Shown piece by piece: positions 20,010 to 31,999 of a stretch of 64,000 bases of DNA (position 1 is its first letter; every line of letters starts with the position of its first letter). The notes below the pieces were generated by a model. It was not told the origin of the DNA. It made no database searches and saw only the letters and a program-made list of their open reading frames with translations. The translations under genes were made by a program, and so were the position numbers. The DNA is from Trichobilharzia regenti (taxonomy: Eukaryota > Platyhelminthes > Trematoda > Strigeidida > Schistosomatidae): positions 994,501 to 1,058,500 of the forward strand of contig OX235265.1 of NCBI GenBank assembly GCA_944472135.2, read 5' to 3'.

Positions 20010-22140
20010 CCTTACGTCTCTAGAAGACTTATTCCAGCGAGCTCCGAATTCAATGTGGAGCGAAAGCTGCACAAAAGGAAACTTACTAAAAGTCTCCGCA
20101 AGGACCGTGAACAGTGGTGGCTGACAAAGGCAAAAGAGATGGAAAAAGCATCGGCTATAGGCAACACTAGGCAACTCTTTAGACTCATCAGGGAAACGGG
20201 TGGGAGAAGACAAATCATAAGTGAGACTATTTCTGAGAAAAATGGCTCCTTAATTAGCTCTCAGGATAGACGCCTTGAACGCTGGAAAGAACACTTTGAG
20301 GAACAATTTAACTTGCCTACAGCCACACTGAACCTCCGCGCCATCCACCACGTACCCGAATGGGATATAGACACTGATCCACCGTCTGTAAGTGAGGTCA
20401 CAAAAGCTATCAGTAATTTGGAACGAGGCAAAGCGGCAGGACCCGACGGAATTATTCCGGAGGTGTTTAAATATGGGAGGGTGACATACTAGTTTGTAGA
20501 TTAACTGAGGTACTAGGCAAAGTGTGGGAATCAGAGACAGTGCCATCAGACTGGGGTAAGTCACTTATTATACCGATATTCAAGAAGGGAAACAAGTCCT
20601 CGTGTGATAATTATAGAGGGATCAGCCTAACGAACATAGTCTCTGAAATCCTAGGCTCAGTAATCATGCATAGACTAAGCAGAAATCGGGAGGAACAGAC
20701 AAGGGAAAATCAAGCAGGCTTTAGACCAGGTAGAGGGTGCATAGATCATATCTTCACTCTTCGACAGATTCTAGAACATAGACACACTTTTCGGCGTCCA
20801 ACAATTGTCATATTTCTTGACTTGAAGGCGGCCTTCGACTCCGTGGATCGAAAGGTACTATGGCAATGTCTGACTGTGAAGGGAGGGAGTGCCAAGAAAG
20901 TACATTGCACTAATCAAGGCACTCAATTCAAACTCACGTAGTCGTGTAAGGGCTTATGGGGAATTGTCATCTGAATTGGTAACAACCAGTGGTTTCCGAC
21001 AGGGATGTCCACTTTCCCCATTTCTGTTTAACTTCATCATAGATATGCTGATGGAAGTATCCTTAAATGAAAGTAATGACATAGGAATCGACTTGTTACC
21101 AGGGAATAATCTTATGGACTTAGAATATGCAGATGACATAGTCCTGTTACGGGAGGATGCTGACAAAATGCAGAGTTTTCTGAACACCTTGAGCAGCAAT
21201 CTTCGTATGTTCGGCATGCGATTCGCCCCTAAAAAATGTAAGATGCTGCTACAGGACTGGACCACGTCAACTCCTAGCTTAGTGATACGGAGTGAAGTGA
21301 TAGAACATGTTGACCACTTCACCTATTTGGGAAGTTGTATTAGCACCAACGGACTGATTGGCGATGAAATCTCAGCATGGATCCGAAAAGCTCGAGCTTC
21401 TTTCGCTGACTTGCACCATCTCTGGCGTAGGCGTGACATCCGGTTATCAACCAAGGGACGTGTGTACTGCTCACCAGTTCGCTCCGTCCTTCTCTATGGC
21501 TCTGAAACACGGCCAATACGAGTTGAAGACATGAAAAGGTTGGCTGCTTTCGATCATAGATGTCTGCGATCTCTTTCTCACGTTAGGTGGTTTAATAAGG
21601 TAAGTAATGTTGAGGTTAGGCATAGAGTGTTGAGCAAAGAGGGAAAATCAATCGACGAGGCTATAAAGTTACATAGACTAAGATGGCTAGGTCAGGTGGT
21701 GCACATGCCTAACCATCGCCTCCCCCGACGGGCATTGCTAGCTGATATAGGTGCAGGTTGGAAAAGAGCCAGTGGTGGCCAAACAAAAACATGGCCTGAT
21801 CAATCCATGAAATCCTTGACAGTTAAACTGAGTCAGGTAGGGAGATGCAGACTCCCGGGTTGGGGCCCTCGGGACTCTAGGAATCAATGTCTGGAGATAA
21901 TAGGTGACGTGGCTCAAAGTGATCGTTGTCAATGGCCAGCGCAGATGTATTCAGTCTCTGTAATCTTTCATATTCCCTTTTACCATTACCCATTCTGCTT
22001 CACTCTTATACTTGTCAAACTCTATTGATTCTCTTCACTCATCTTCTTGTCTACCTCTGTGTGCTATTTGGAACGTGGCAACTCGAACTGCTGCACTTCG
22101 GTGCGAAGTTCTATGTTGAATCCAGACAGAGACAGACTGT
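20010..22140 (+). mobile_element. SR3/Perere-3-like RTE LINE, 5' truncated and frameshifted
   Basis: The 5' part (endonuclease) is missing. RT motifs run in order over three frames: AAGPDGIIPEVF (20055-20492), IIPIFKKGNKS, NYRGISLTNIVSEI, QAGFRPGRGCIDHIF, FLDLKAAFDSVDR (20522-20941), then SGFRQGCPLSPFLFNFIIDML, LEYADDIVLL with the catalytic YADD, FTYLGSCIS, SVLLYGSET and a long C-terminal domain (20889-22028). Frame breaks lie near 20480 and 20900. The 3' end contains CTGCACTTCGGTGCGAAGTT and ends in an ACAGACAGACTG-type run. The RTE assignment is by motif style (KKG, YRGISL, YLGS). Confidence 0.88.
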
Positions 22141-22149
22141 AGAAGACAA

Positions 22150-22870
22150 AGATAGATGTTTATCTATCCAAGGCATATCACTCACTAGACGGCTTGGTGG
22201 ATCAATAAAACGGCCTATTTATAGAAAACCTACCTGGACAGGACAGTATTTTAATTATCACAGTTTCTGCCCTGTTCGGTACAAAAGAGCCTTAGTGAGT
22301 GAGGTGCCTCTTCAGTAGAATCCAACGAATATGCACTGAAGACAAACTTGATGAGAAAGAAAGAAAGTTGACACAAACTCTGGTTGACTACAATTATCTA
22401 GACAAGTTCATCAGGAGATATTAAGTAGTCAGTGGAACACCAAGACCCACTCTCCAACTCGTCCCTAATAAAGACGTGTACGTCATGCTACCCTATATAG
22501 GGTATCAGAGTAGATTGATAACTAGACGAAGATTGAACACTGCTGCTAAAAAGACTTTCTATGCAGGTTATATCATAATAATTGAGAATTTGGAGCCAAT
22601 ATATCCATCAAAGCACATAGAGAATGTGAGAAATGATATCACATCCCACTGTATATACCAATTTGAATGTAGATGTGGACACATACATGTAGAGGACTCA
22701 TCGACCTCTGCAAGTTGGGGGCTGGCTTCAGAGAATATTCCTAAATGGCTCCAGAAGGAAACAGGATCTTCAGAACCCATTAATGGTGAGAACAGGAGAC
22801 CTAGCTCCTCTATTGAGAAACATATTATAGAGACAGGACTTAAAATTGACTTGAACACATCTTTTAAACA
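22150..22870 (+). pseudogene. Penelope lineage C fragment
   Basis: The reading begins with GGSIKRPIYRKPTWTGQYFN, the motif after the RT palm. It continues with several stops to RRRLNTAAKKTF and CIYQFECRCGHIHVE at the GIY-YIG start, where the YIG triplet is replaced by HVE. It ends at SFKQ and an AATAAT run. The missing YIG tyrosine and glycine make the endonuclease dead. Confidence 0.75.
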
Positions 22871-22929
22871 ATAATAATAGCAAACTCACATGATAAAAAA
22901 GAAGCAAAATTACAGTGAGGATGTTACCT

Positions 22930-23172
22930 TGGCCACTGTGAGACGAGTGACTGTATGTAGCGCTTTTGAATGCAGAGGTCCGATTTTAGATCCCGAATAG
23001 CTAATGATTCAGCTGTGTACAGGTTGCGTATGCGAAGTCCCTTTGTACGATAGTGTGGGACTCTGTTTAGCATTGGGAGAGCTATGATATGAACAATGGA
23101 TGAGACATGATAGGCCACAAGTGATATGAAGTTAAACGTTTCTACGACACTTACTCTAATTGCAAATCTCAA
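22930..23172 (-). pseudogene. Penelope lineage C extreme C-terminus
   Basis: On the minus strand LRIRNLYTAESLAIRDLKSD is followed by LCIQKRYIQSLVSQWP. This matches the LLxIAEALAI / LCIQK ending of lineage C copies at 46 and 49 kb. It lies opposite in strand to the fragment before it, so the two are separate insertions or an inversion. Confidence 0.7.
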
Positions 23173-23180
23173 CGTCGGTC

Positions 23181-23580
23181 ATCCCAACAACAAATACAAT
23201 CAGTACACGAAGTCAAAAAGAGAAGACAAACAGTTGACAGAGAGCTTTTAGTGTCTCAACTTTAGTCAACATAGTTGAGATCGATGCTGAATATGCACAT
23301 TCTGTAATCTTGACTAACCTGAAATTCACTGATATGTTTAAAGGATTATCAACCAACAGGAGTCCAGTGCACAGTTGCTAAAAGGAGAAATTGTCAGTTT
23401 GCAAAGCGGACAGTTCGAGAGGTGAGAATGTCACCCCAGTCCCCTTTAGAAACTGAAGTTATTCAAATTGTAATATATAATCCATTTGATGCCATAAATG
23501 ACAATTAAGAAAGCTAGCGTAATTGCATAATGTTGTGTACTACTGACTGATCCATATGAGTAGTTGAACGTTATTCCCAT
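23181..23580. other. No recognisable feature
   Basis: Moderately AT-rich, no open frame, no similarity seen to other repeats in the window. Confidence 0.45.
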
Positions 23581-23927
23581 TGTAACGGCAGAAGACAGAG
23601 TCCAGGCAACAGAATGTTTATTGACAAAATCAAGAGATATTTATAGATTTTTATGCGCACTATTGTCAGCGGAGAAGCAACCTCTTCTAATTGGTCGTTT
23701 TCTTACTGAAGGTTATTCTGTACCGGTTGTGACTATTTCTTAGAAAGTTAAGCCGTATATCGGCGCTTAGTATTTCCACACGTTAAGTCTGCTGTGACTG
23801 GTTGGTGAGTTTCACAGGGTTAAGTTTTATTATTGTTTTTTCCTATGACCCAAATTTGGGATGTCAACACTGACGTTAATTGTTATCTACAATTTTGGCT
23901 TGTTCGCAGCCAGCTTTCATGACGACA
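23581..23927 (-). mobile_element. Diverged solo LTR of the Gypsy family
   Basis: Begins TGTAACGGCAGAAGACAGAG and ends near CAGCTTTCATGACGACA, colinear with the LTR at 3855-4196 but with many substitutions. No internal element sequence is attached. I found no clear target duplication, which fits an old recombination product. Confidence 0.8.
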
Positions 23928-24295
23928 TCAACCAGTAATGTTTGTCAGCCAGATCAAAGTTATCTAAATACCGAACACAGCGTTTCAGCTCTTTTGGAGA
24001 TGAATGCATCAACGAAATGAGTCATATGCAACTACACATTTTAATCAATATATGGGGTCACCTGAAAAGATAACCAGAGTTCAAGTGATTTTAATTGATT
24101 CGGCTTTATGAGCTGTGTCAAATGAATACATCGTTGACGAGCTTAGCCTCACGCGAAACGGCAGTGCACTGTTTAGATCACTTTGATACAGGTACAAGCA
24201 ACATGTGTTGAGGTGACTGGTGTCAAACTAATCATGCGAATCCATCAAGAGCATATAACATCAAGTATCAAAAAGGTTCAAAAACACGACCAATG
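23928..24295. other. No recognisable feature
   Basis: No open frame or shared repeat seen. Confidence 0.4.
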
Positions 24296-24299
24296 ATGA

Positions 24300-24715
24300 T
24301 TCCTTGATTGTAAGATGAAGTCCCTAAACTAGCCACTTCCAAATGCATCTACCAATTCAACTGTGTTTGTGATGGAACAAGTTACACTGGTCTCTGCTCT
24401 AGGAACGAGATTTTTCGTGCTCGCTTGGAAACATCTCCCAGTAGGACTAAACTGAGATGTTGTAAAAACTATCAACATTTCGGTATCAGACCACCTGGTT
24501 CAAACCGGTCACAAAGCCAGTTGGCATTGAAGAATCCTTATCTATCGTCTATCTGGTACTACTAAATAAATTGAGAAAAATATACGGGTACCGCATGCTC
24601 CAAATAGCAGAGGCCATCGGAATTCATGTGAAACAATCAGTGCTGTGTGTGCAGAAGAAGCAAGTTAAGCCAGACAGCCACTACTACTGCCCTGGCTTGC
24701 CTGTGATGGAGACTA
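24300..24715 (+). pseudogene. Penelope lineage C GIY-YIG fragment
   Basis: CIYQFNCVCDGTSYTGLCSR is the start of the endonuclease, with YTG in place of YIG. Frameshifted remnants of the C-terminus follow (an IAEAIGIHV-like stretch and VQKKQV). It is a degenerate remnant. Confidence 0.7.
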
Positions 24716-24769
24716 TAAATTCATGAATTTGTTTTGTTATCCTTCCTAATTTCAGTTCATTGAAGGGAA

Positions 24770-26095
24770 CAAACTTTTCGCTGTGGAACAGCACGTTTTT
24801 AGAGCAGGTCATTCTTGCTTGACCAACCTTCTTTTGGCCAGAGAAAGTTGGGCAAGCTCAGCTGATGCTAATATACCGGTGGATGCCATATTCATAGACC
24901 TTAGCAAGGCGTTTGACAGGGTTTCTCATTCAGATCTTCTAGTAAAGTTAGGTAGTCTGGGAATCAATAAAGTGGTTACCGACTGGATTCAAGACTTTCT
25001 AAAGGACAGAAGACAAAGAGTACGAGTTAATGGGGTTTTATCAACATGGGAATCGGTTAAGCGTGGCGCTCCTCAGGGTACAATTCTAGGCCCACTTCTT
25101 TTCCTGATTTATGTTAATGAGATTCCATCGGTAGTTAAGTTCGCCTGCTTACTGTTTGCCGATGACATCAAGATATGGAGGGCTTTGCACGATGACAGTG
25201 ATCAACTTGGTTTGCAGGAAGATTTAAACTTGTTAAGTGATTGGTGTAAGCACTGGGACTTGTAGATTAACTTAAGCAAGAGTGTAGTTATGCATGTATC
25301 TCATAGTCACGTGCACAATTACTCAATGAATGGCATTATTCTCCCAGTGGTCACTGAGTACAAGGACTTGGGAGTGGTTGTGCAGCATGACTTGAAAACA
25401 GCAACAAACTGTAGAACTGCAGCCACTAAGGGTTTTCGAATGTTATGGGCCATACGCAAGGCTTTTGCGAACTTTGACGCCCATATATTTCGTATATTAT
25501 ATCCGACTTATATCAGACCTCATTTGGAATATGGGATCCAGGCAGCGAGCCCGTGTTTCAAATACGAAATAGACTTATTAGAAAGGGTGCAAATAGTAGG
25601 AACTAAGCTAATAAAGGGTTTCTCAACCCTGTCATATGAGGAGAGGTTAAGTCGACTGGGTTTATTTCCACTGTCATACAGACAACTTAGGGGTGACCTA
25701 ATACTAGCATACCGTATCCTAAGAAATGATTTTGGAGCTAATTTATCTAAATTATTTCTTCCTTCTAGCACTAACCAATTGCGAGGACATCACCTCAAGG
25801 TTCAAAAACCACGGTCGAATCGTCTGCGTCTGGAGATCCATTTTTCGCATCGACTTGTGAACCATTGGAACTCCCTACCGGAACACGTCGTATCAGCACC
25901 ATCCAGTGATTCATTCAAGGAGAGATTGGACCTCCTGTGTGCAATAAATCGAAAGGATTAACACAGGCATATAGCCTACTATCCTAAATAAATTGTAAAT
26001 TGTAAAATGTAATTTCTCTGTCTGATATTCAGTGTGTAGTGTTATGTTGATGCTACTGAACTGTAATCTGTTGATGTGATTATTATTATTATTGG
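24770..26095 (+). mobile_element. Second CR1-type LINE (CR1-B), 5' truncated
   Basis: The RT starts at motif 2 (VFRAGHSCLTNLL), then FIDLSKAFDRVSH, GAPQGTILGPLLFLIYVNEI and LLFADDIKIW with an FADD catalytic box. One in-frame TAG at 25263 splits the frame (24783-25265 and 25290-25961). The C-terminal part is typical of CR1 (RPHLEYGIQAASP, RGDLILAYRIL, VNHWNSLPEHVV, SFKERLD). The 3' end is a TAAATTGTAAATTGTAAAAT stretch and an ATT repeat near 26080. It differs strongly from CR1-A, so it is a separate family. Confidence 0.88.
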
Positions 26096-26344
26096 TTCGA
26101 TGTTATTTAAACAAGATTAGTGTTCTTAATAACAGTATTTCATTCACTATTATGGACGGATTTATAGCTGTAGGACCTGATGATGATGAGCAGGTTTACT
26201 GGAAAAAATCTTTTGAAAAATTTTAATGGGTATTTTTAATCGGTTCAAAAACAGCATAAAAAATTTAGGCGCATAACGGACAATAACCTCGAAACAATAA
26301 TTCTTGACCAAACGGGTGTACTCACATATAATTATCAGACGTTT

Positions 26345-26534
26345 CTCACCAACTTCCTCAACACCTAAGCCTCGCTAAGCCGGTAGTAAGACATGTAAAA
26401 TGGGGAAAGCTAGGCATGAGGCTAGAGACTCCATCCCATCAAAATAAATGTCACTGCTACCGAAATTTCAACCCTCTAGCTTGAACCTCTATGTTCCACT
26501 GGGAAAGTAAAGAAATAAAATAATAATAATAATA
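26345..26534 (+). repeat. SINE B, 5' truncated
   Basis: Lacks the tRNA-like head. It keeps CCTCGCTAAGCCGGTAGTAA, AGGCATGAGGCTAGAGACTC and an end CTATGTTCCACTGGGAAAGT followed by AATAATAATAAT. The truncation shows retroposition. Confidence 0.78.
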
Positions 26535-26844
26535 ATTCAAAAGATTTCTCTATATTTTGACTTCTGATAGAAAACAGTTCTGTGCTCTTCTTTCCCTTTT
26601 TTATCATATTCACGAATGCACCGCCTAATGGCTTCGGGGAATAAGAAAATGCTTGTTTCTCGATAAATGTTTTTCTCATTTTTCATGCAGTCTAACGTTC
26701 ATCTGTAGCTTACTAGCTGGAGCACTCAACCTCCAACTAATGGGTGCTGGGTTCGTATCTGCCTTAGCCTAATTTAGCCTGGGCGACTCCATAGTATCAT
26801 AGCCCTGTACAAGACAACTTAATTCTAACCATCTTTCAACCTTG
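26535..26844. other. Unassigned; tRNA-like box near 26745
   Basis: GGGTGCTGGGTTCGTATCTG near 26740 contains a B-box-like sequence, so a SINE head of uncertain type is possible. Nothing else is recognised. Confidence 0.35.
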
Positions 26845-27130
26845 TACTCAGTGATATTCACATCAATTGATGAACAAATGGAAAATCTGGGAGTATTGGA
26901 CAACTATTTGTCTAACCCTTGTTTGATATTCTTCAGAAGTACTCAACGACTGGCATGGTTGAATGGTCTATGAACTCACCTTTTAACCTGAAAGTCCTGC
27001 GTTTGAACTCAAATGAGTGAGTACTTCTGAGGTGTCTCAAACAAGGACGAAACATCTGGTCATCCATTACTTCTAGGTTTTTCAATTGTTCTTCAACTGT
27101 TATCAACTCATGATCAAGCTTGTGTCTTGT
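26845..27130. repeat. Hammerhead SINE C pair, head to head
   Basis: A minus-strand tail (GGAGTATTGGACAACTATTT) is followed by a plus-strand unit with AATGGTCTATGAACTCACCT, GAAAGTCCTGCGTTTGAA and a tail with CAAACAAGGACGAAACATCT. The GAAA box is kept; the CUGAUGA box reads TTCTGAGG. Confidence 0.65.
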
Positions 27131-27589
27131 AAATAGTCAATTTATGCAATATCCTTCAACTGCATCTGTCAAACTGTAGCTCTCCACATTGTTATTGGTC
27201 CTTGTTAGCTGTCTGCCTGTCTATCCATCGATCTTGGTGGTAAACTTTTTATCAGTTTTTTATCAATAAGGTCTATTCATAGTAATGCAGATTAAATTCA
27301 ATATTCTTAAGGTTGTAAGAAATCGGAGAAATCAAATGACCTCGTGTATATATACATGTATACATATTACCTTGCTACATTTATTGATTTTTCTTTATTC
27401 GAATTCATGAAAATTGTCTCCTGTTTCCCGGTTTTTTGAAAGTGGATTCATCACGTGACTTCATTTTAACACCATTATACATCAAAAGTAGTAGCTTGAA
27501 GGAAATAAGAGTACGATATATCATACCTCTCTCGTATCTCAATGAATATTTACCATATCCACTTTCAAATCTTATTAATTTCTGAGAAT
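27131..27589. other. No recognisable feature
   Basis: AT-rich with a short TATACATGTATACATAT stretch near 27350. No gene. Confidence 0.45.
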
Positions 27590-27835
27590 ATATTTTGTTT
27601 GACTTATTAGGTGAAGAAGTTGAGACTTCCTGGAATAACTCAACCTCACTTCTTCTCTTAAAATCGAATAATTCATGTATTCTACCAATTCTTCTTTATT
27701 GTTCCCTACCCATTATAGATCCACGGAATTCTCAAAAAAGACGGCTTTGTTATATTGCGTAGAACACTGAAGACTGTAATTAGGGTTGGTGGTGTGTGAA
27801 TTTGACTCAGTTAGCAGACATTATTGTCAATAGAC

Positions 27836-28416
27836 CCAAACCAATCTGGAAGTCTTCGTCACTTAGCCAGCATCAACAACAGAATTCGGTCGCATTTTCA
27901 ATACAAACAACGTCAAGTCATTCAGTTCTTCTATACGGATCAGAAACTTGGCGGGTGGGTCACAAAGAATATTTCCAACAGCCTGTTGCAGACGTTACCT
28001 TTATCAACAATTGTCTTCGCTGGATCTATACTGAAGATCAGATGGCCGGGCCGGAAAGAATCACCAACAAGAAACTATGGGGACAAACAAAACAAAACAA
28101 GAACCAATCGTCAACCACCAAATATGCAGGAGAAAGGGGAGATGCATTAGACACTCGTGGCTAAGGAGGCCACTGGGTGACATCGTGCGCCCGTCAGGCT
28201 ATTGCTTGAGGGGAACCAGGCCGAAAGGGGAGAGGCAAGTGGGTCGTCAGCGCAAGGGTGACATGGAGGAGATCGTGTGAAGAGGAGATGAAAGAGTATG
28301 CACTAACATGGATGCAGATGAAAAGTACAGCAGCAGAAGACAGAAGCAAGTGGAGACGTGCAGTTGAAGCCCTATGTTCCATTAGGAACCTAAGGGAACA
28401 ATAATAATATTAATAA
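27836..28416 (+). mobile_element. SR2-like LINE 3' fragment nested in CR1
   Basis: Flanked by a perfect 13-bp duplication ATTGTCAATAGAC (27823-27835 and 28417-28429). The body reads SVLLYGSETWRV, INNCLRWIYTEDQMAGPER in shifting frames, and ends CCCTATGTTCCATTAGGAAC plus an AATAAT tail. It is a 5'-truncated, target-primed insertion. Confidence 0.92.
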
Positions 28417-28667
28417 ATTGTCAATAGACGCTTCAATTCTGTCAAGCAGTTGGTTAAAATAATCTTGTCTGGTTCCGAACATTCTCTTTATTCACAGCTT
28501 TCTCCTGGTATCTCTTCGGGTAAAGCCAGAAGACATTGCATGAGAATTCACGCTCGTACAGCTATTAAATATAAGAATACCAATGAACCATATTTAACGA
28601 AGATTTTGTATGAAAAAAGAGTCGCATGTCAGAAAAGAACTCATAAACTTTTAAATCTGTGTCTGAA

Positions 28668-28852
28668 CTGTGCGTCGGTGGCACAGTGGTTAGAACTCTC
28701 GCTGACCATGCACATGGTCCGAGGTTCGAGCCCGCGCCGACGCACACCTGATATCTATGGTCGGCCTGTGGATTTTGGGTTACCGATATCCACGCTGAAA
28801 ATTCCATACTTGTACCAAAAATACAGTGTGGAATCAAACTGTAATCAAAAAA
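28668..28852 (+). repeat. SINE A nested in CR1
   Basis: Full head (GTGCGTCGGTGGCACAGTGG, ACCATGCACATGGTC, GGTTCGAGCCC) and tail (GCTGAAAATTCCATACTTGT, GTGTGGAATCAAACTGTAAT). It lies between the CR1 coding end and its 3' untranslated part. Confidence 0.9.
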
Positions 28853-29040
28853 ATTATGGGCAAAGGTTAATTATCACATGTTTCTGCTGGGATGCGATCT
28901 ACTTATACTTCATTATATTTCCAAAAACCTTCAGTTTTTTTGTGGTTTTATTACCACTTTTAGTTTTATAATGCTGAAAATTCCATTCCGTATAATATTT
29001 GTTATTGCTGTTAGGAAACAAAGGGATTATTAATACTATT

Positions 29041-29734
29041 ATCATATTCACATTTCCTAAATATGCCTAGATATTTGAGTGTTAGGATTTACAAAACTTG
29101 TTTCTTTCCACTCTGAACCAACATCATTCAGAGAGCGAATAAAAATTAAGGAGCATCAGAGAGCTATTTCATTTTGGTTTGACGGATCGAAACCCTAGTA
29201 GAAAAACTCATGAGAAATTCTGAAGGGTCTTGAATTATTAAGAAACATCTGTCCGATACTCCATGACTTCAAGTGATTAACACAGGGGATATATATTTCG
29301 TTTCGAGCGTTCCGAATGAGACATAGAGGGCTTCAAGCGCTTTTAAAGTTTCATTAGCAGTGATGTCGGTTTAGCTATGTGGAGTTTGAAGCTTCACGTC
29401 CAGCGTTCTCTCTTCTCAGGGTTTACTGCCAGCTAATAAACAAGGAGAGATTTAGAAGTGTATCGTCTGAGAATTGTGACCAGATCACAAGTTTGGTTAT
29501 CGAGTATTCTGTCATTAAATCACAGACGATAACATTGATATGAGATATATTTGAGATCTGAAAAATTCAGCACCTGGTCCACCTATCTGTCAGTCATGAC
29601 AACGAGTTAGTTGACTTTTACTCTAACTGATAGTTTACATGTGTGCGAGAACACTCTGTATACCGTTCTGGAGGTATCTTTACTGACTGTTATATAAATG
29701 ACTATTATTATAACATGGTGTAAGCTATTATTTA
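29041..29734. other. No gene; SINE B-like scrap near 29300-29395
   Basis: CATAGAGGGCTTCAAGCGCT at 29325 resembles a minus-strand SINE B or SR2 end. The rest is unassigned. Confidence 0.4.
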
Positions 29735-30520
29735 GGGTAGGACGGGGCTCAGGTTGAACGTAGAGAAGTTAGAGGGGATGAAGATAAACAACCGACAGCA
29801 ACAACAACCGGAGCCAATTACCGCCAACTGGAGAAATCTGAAAAAAGGTTACTTCCTACAATTAACTAAGCAGCGTCGTCTCAAATACAGATGGATACCA
29901 ATGGATGAGTACGTCAAAATCAGAAACGGAAAGGTAAAAAACACCTTAATTAATCTAAAGTCCGTTTTGAAATCTTATGCATTGCGCCTCAGCATAAAGA
30001 ACAAGATTCCGATTTTCAACACAAATGTTAAGTCAATCAACTCTTCTATGTGGGTAAGGAACTTCGTGCACACGTCACGAAAAGCATTTCCAATAGGCTA
30101 CTGCTGAGATTCATCCACTGTTGCCTTCGGTGCCTTCATACTGGAGATCAAATGGCCAGTTGGCCAAGAAGAATTGGCGCATGGAAGCTCTGGTTGGCGT
30201 CAAGCCAACCGAGAACCTATTACTCAATAAATGTTCGCAAGAAAACGGAATTGGATTGAGCACACGCTGAAGAGACAATCGGATGACGTCGTGCGTGATG
30301 CCGGTCATCGCTCGATTGGAAGCAAAATGCGAAACAATAAGTGGAGGGTCATTTCGAGAGTGACATGGCGGAGGTCGTCCGGGAAAGATGAGATGAGGGG
30401 TTATGGGAAGTTATCGTGACAGTTGAACAGAACAGCAGAAAATGGAGCAAAGTGAAGATGTTTTGTTGAAGCCCTATGTCCTGCTAGCAACGCAAAGGAA
30501 CAACGCTAGTAATAATACAT
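29735..30520 (+). pseudogene. SR2-like LINE 3' fragment
   Basis: Reads GLRLNVEKLEGMKINN (the segment after the RT YxDD region), a glutamine run, SYALRLSIKNKIPIFNTNVK and frameshifted downstream parts (RKRNWIEHTLKRQSDDVVRD). It ends with CCCTATGTCCTGCTAGCAAC and AATAATAC. The start is 5' truncated. Confidence 0.82.
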
Positions 30521-30895
30521 CATCTAGGTTAATAAAATTTTGTACATTATTCAGGACGTCCATTAGACTAATTTTGTAATAATCTCCACTGTAAATTTTA
30601 CAGTAACTGAGTTTTCCGTATTCAGCTTTTTCTTTTCTAGCATCATAAAGAGAATATTTTTCCATATTATTGGCAACATATTCCTCCTCTTCATGTCACC
30701 AGATGATCGAGTCCAGTTCAACCGAAATCAGTCGACTTCAACCTATTTCTTGTAACACCTGAACACATTTGTGAATCCTTCTTGCACTTGCGTCAAAGAC
30801 ATTACCTTTTTCGTGAGACACAAAAATTCATTCGAAAGTCCTTAAAGAGTATGCAAGTACTGAAATAATATTGCTTCATATTTGTGCGTGATATG
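30521..30895. other. No recognisable feature
   Basis: AT-rich, no gene or shared repeat seen. Confidence 0.45.
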
Positions 30896-31105
30896 ATAAA
30901 TGATCAAGGGTTCGAACTCGATCGCCGACGCTCTCTTTAACCTCACCTAGCCGGTAATCAGATCGAAGAAGAGGAAGGGTCGGGGATGAGGCTAGCAAGC
31001 CCATGTCATAAAAAGTGAACACCACTGCTACACCACTGCTAATTCAAAACTCAAGTCTGAAGACGAATGTTCCACTCAGAGTGCAAAGGAATAAGATTAA
31101 AGTAA
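30896..31105 (+). repeat. SINE B
   Basis: Partial head with a B-box GGGTTCGAACTCG, then CCTCACCTAGCCGGTAATCA, GGGGATGAGGCTAGCAAGCC and a degraded SR2-like end. Confidence 0.72.
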
Positions 31106-31439
31106 AAAATAAGGAATTATGTTAATTGACAAAGGTCTTAACAGAAAATCTTATGAACAATTTCTCTAATTCTGAAAGCCTGATAAGATAATATTAAGCT
31201 TTTGGGTATTGATGGATTCTGATTAATCTGAATGTGGACTCCGTCACAAATTCAAAACGAAAGGTCAACCGACAGCTGGTTTTTCCTGGTTTCAGTCTCC
31301 CCAAATGAGTGTGCTCGTAAGGGTTAGAAGCCAGTAACTTTGCTTAATGAGTCAAATACTATTGACTAGTTTACCGATGCAATACCTACATTTATAATGT
31401 GAAGCAAGACATTGGCGTCTATGGCGTCGGATGTGAAGT
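31106..31439. other. No recognisable feature
   Basis: No open frame or repeat recognised. Confidence 0.4.
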
Positions 31440-31680
31440 TGATGTAGGTTAAAATCCTTAGCTGGCCATAGCTCCATATAACGTGTGAACAGAAGTTAGA
31501 ATTCACGTGCTAAATGTGCTTCTTTCATAACACTTAGGCATTGTGGTCAGCCGCTGGTTGGGTCTTGTGTGCACTAGTCCGGAAGTGAGATGAAACATAT
31601 GTCCACCGCAGCTTGGTTTTTGTTCATTCTTTGATGACTGCTGATAGCGATTAACACAATTCTCATTGGTATAATGGAGG
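31440..31680 (+). repeat. Hammerhead SINE C, strongly degraded
   Basis: GTCGGATGTGAAGTTG, CAGAAGTTAGAATTCACGTG and AGATGAAACATATGTCC are colinear with the SINE C unit. The tRNA-like head and core are largely lost. Confidence 0.5.
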
Positions 31681-31999
31681 TATTTGTAGAAACTCTCAGG
31701 AAACTTTAGTCACTTTAAAGCGACAGTTAAACCTGTAGATTTTTCACTCCTTAATTTGAAAAGGCTTAAGCATATTTTTATGTTCTGCAATGCGTCATTT
31801 CATTTCACCTTACGGACTATTTCCTCTTGACTGACGAAAACAGTTTTAATTTGTACATGTATGTGTCAGGATGTACCACTAAGCTGTAACGGACTGGTAC
31901 GTAACTAACTGCGTTCTAATGCTCTTTAGCCAGTCAACAATAATAACAGTTATAGATATCAACGACACAAGTCTAAGGAAAGTCATCTGCTTCACTCAC

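Larger units (their letters stand above)
27590..29040 (+). mobile_element. CR1-A-type 3' fragment split by two insertions
   Basis: Three colinear pieces of one CR1 copy: 27590-27835 (VKKLRLPGITQP, GILKKDGFVILRRTLKTV), 28430-28667 (SLYSQLSPGISSGKARR, PYLTKILYEKR) and 28885-29040 (the 3' untranslated end with ATGCTGAAAATTCCATTCC and a terminal ATT-type run). They match residues of CR1-A at about 610-755. An SR2-like LINE and a SINE A occupy the gaps. Stops in the first piece show that this copy is dead. Confidence 0.85.

Noticed and set aside
23581..23927. Second full Gypsy element
   Set aside because: Only the LTR is present, with no gag or pol similarity on either side.
28668..28745. tRNA gene (A- and B-box-like sequences, repeated at many sites)
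   Set aside because: The boxes sit in repeated SINE heads with SINE tails and I did not find a sound cloverleaf with an anticodon arm. They are read as tRNA-derived SINEs.
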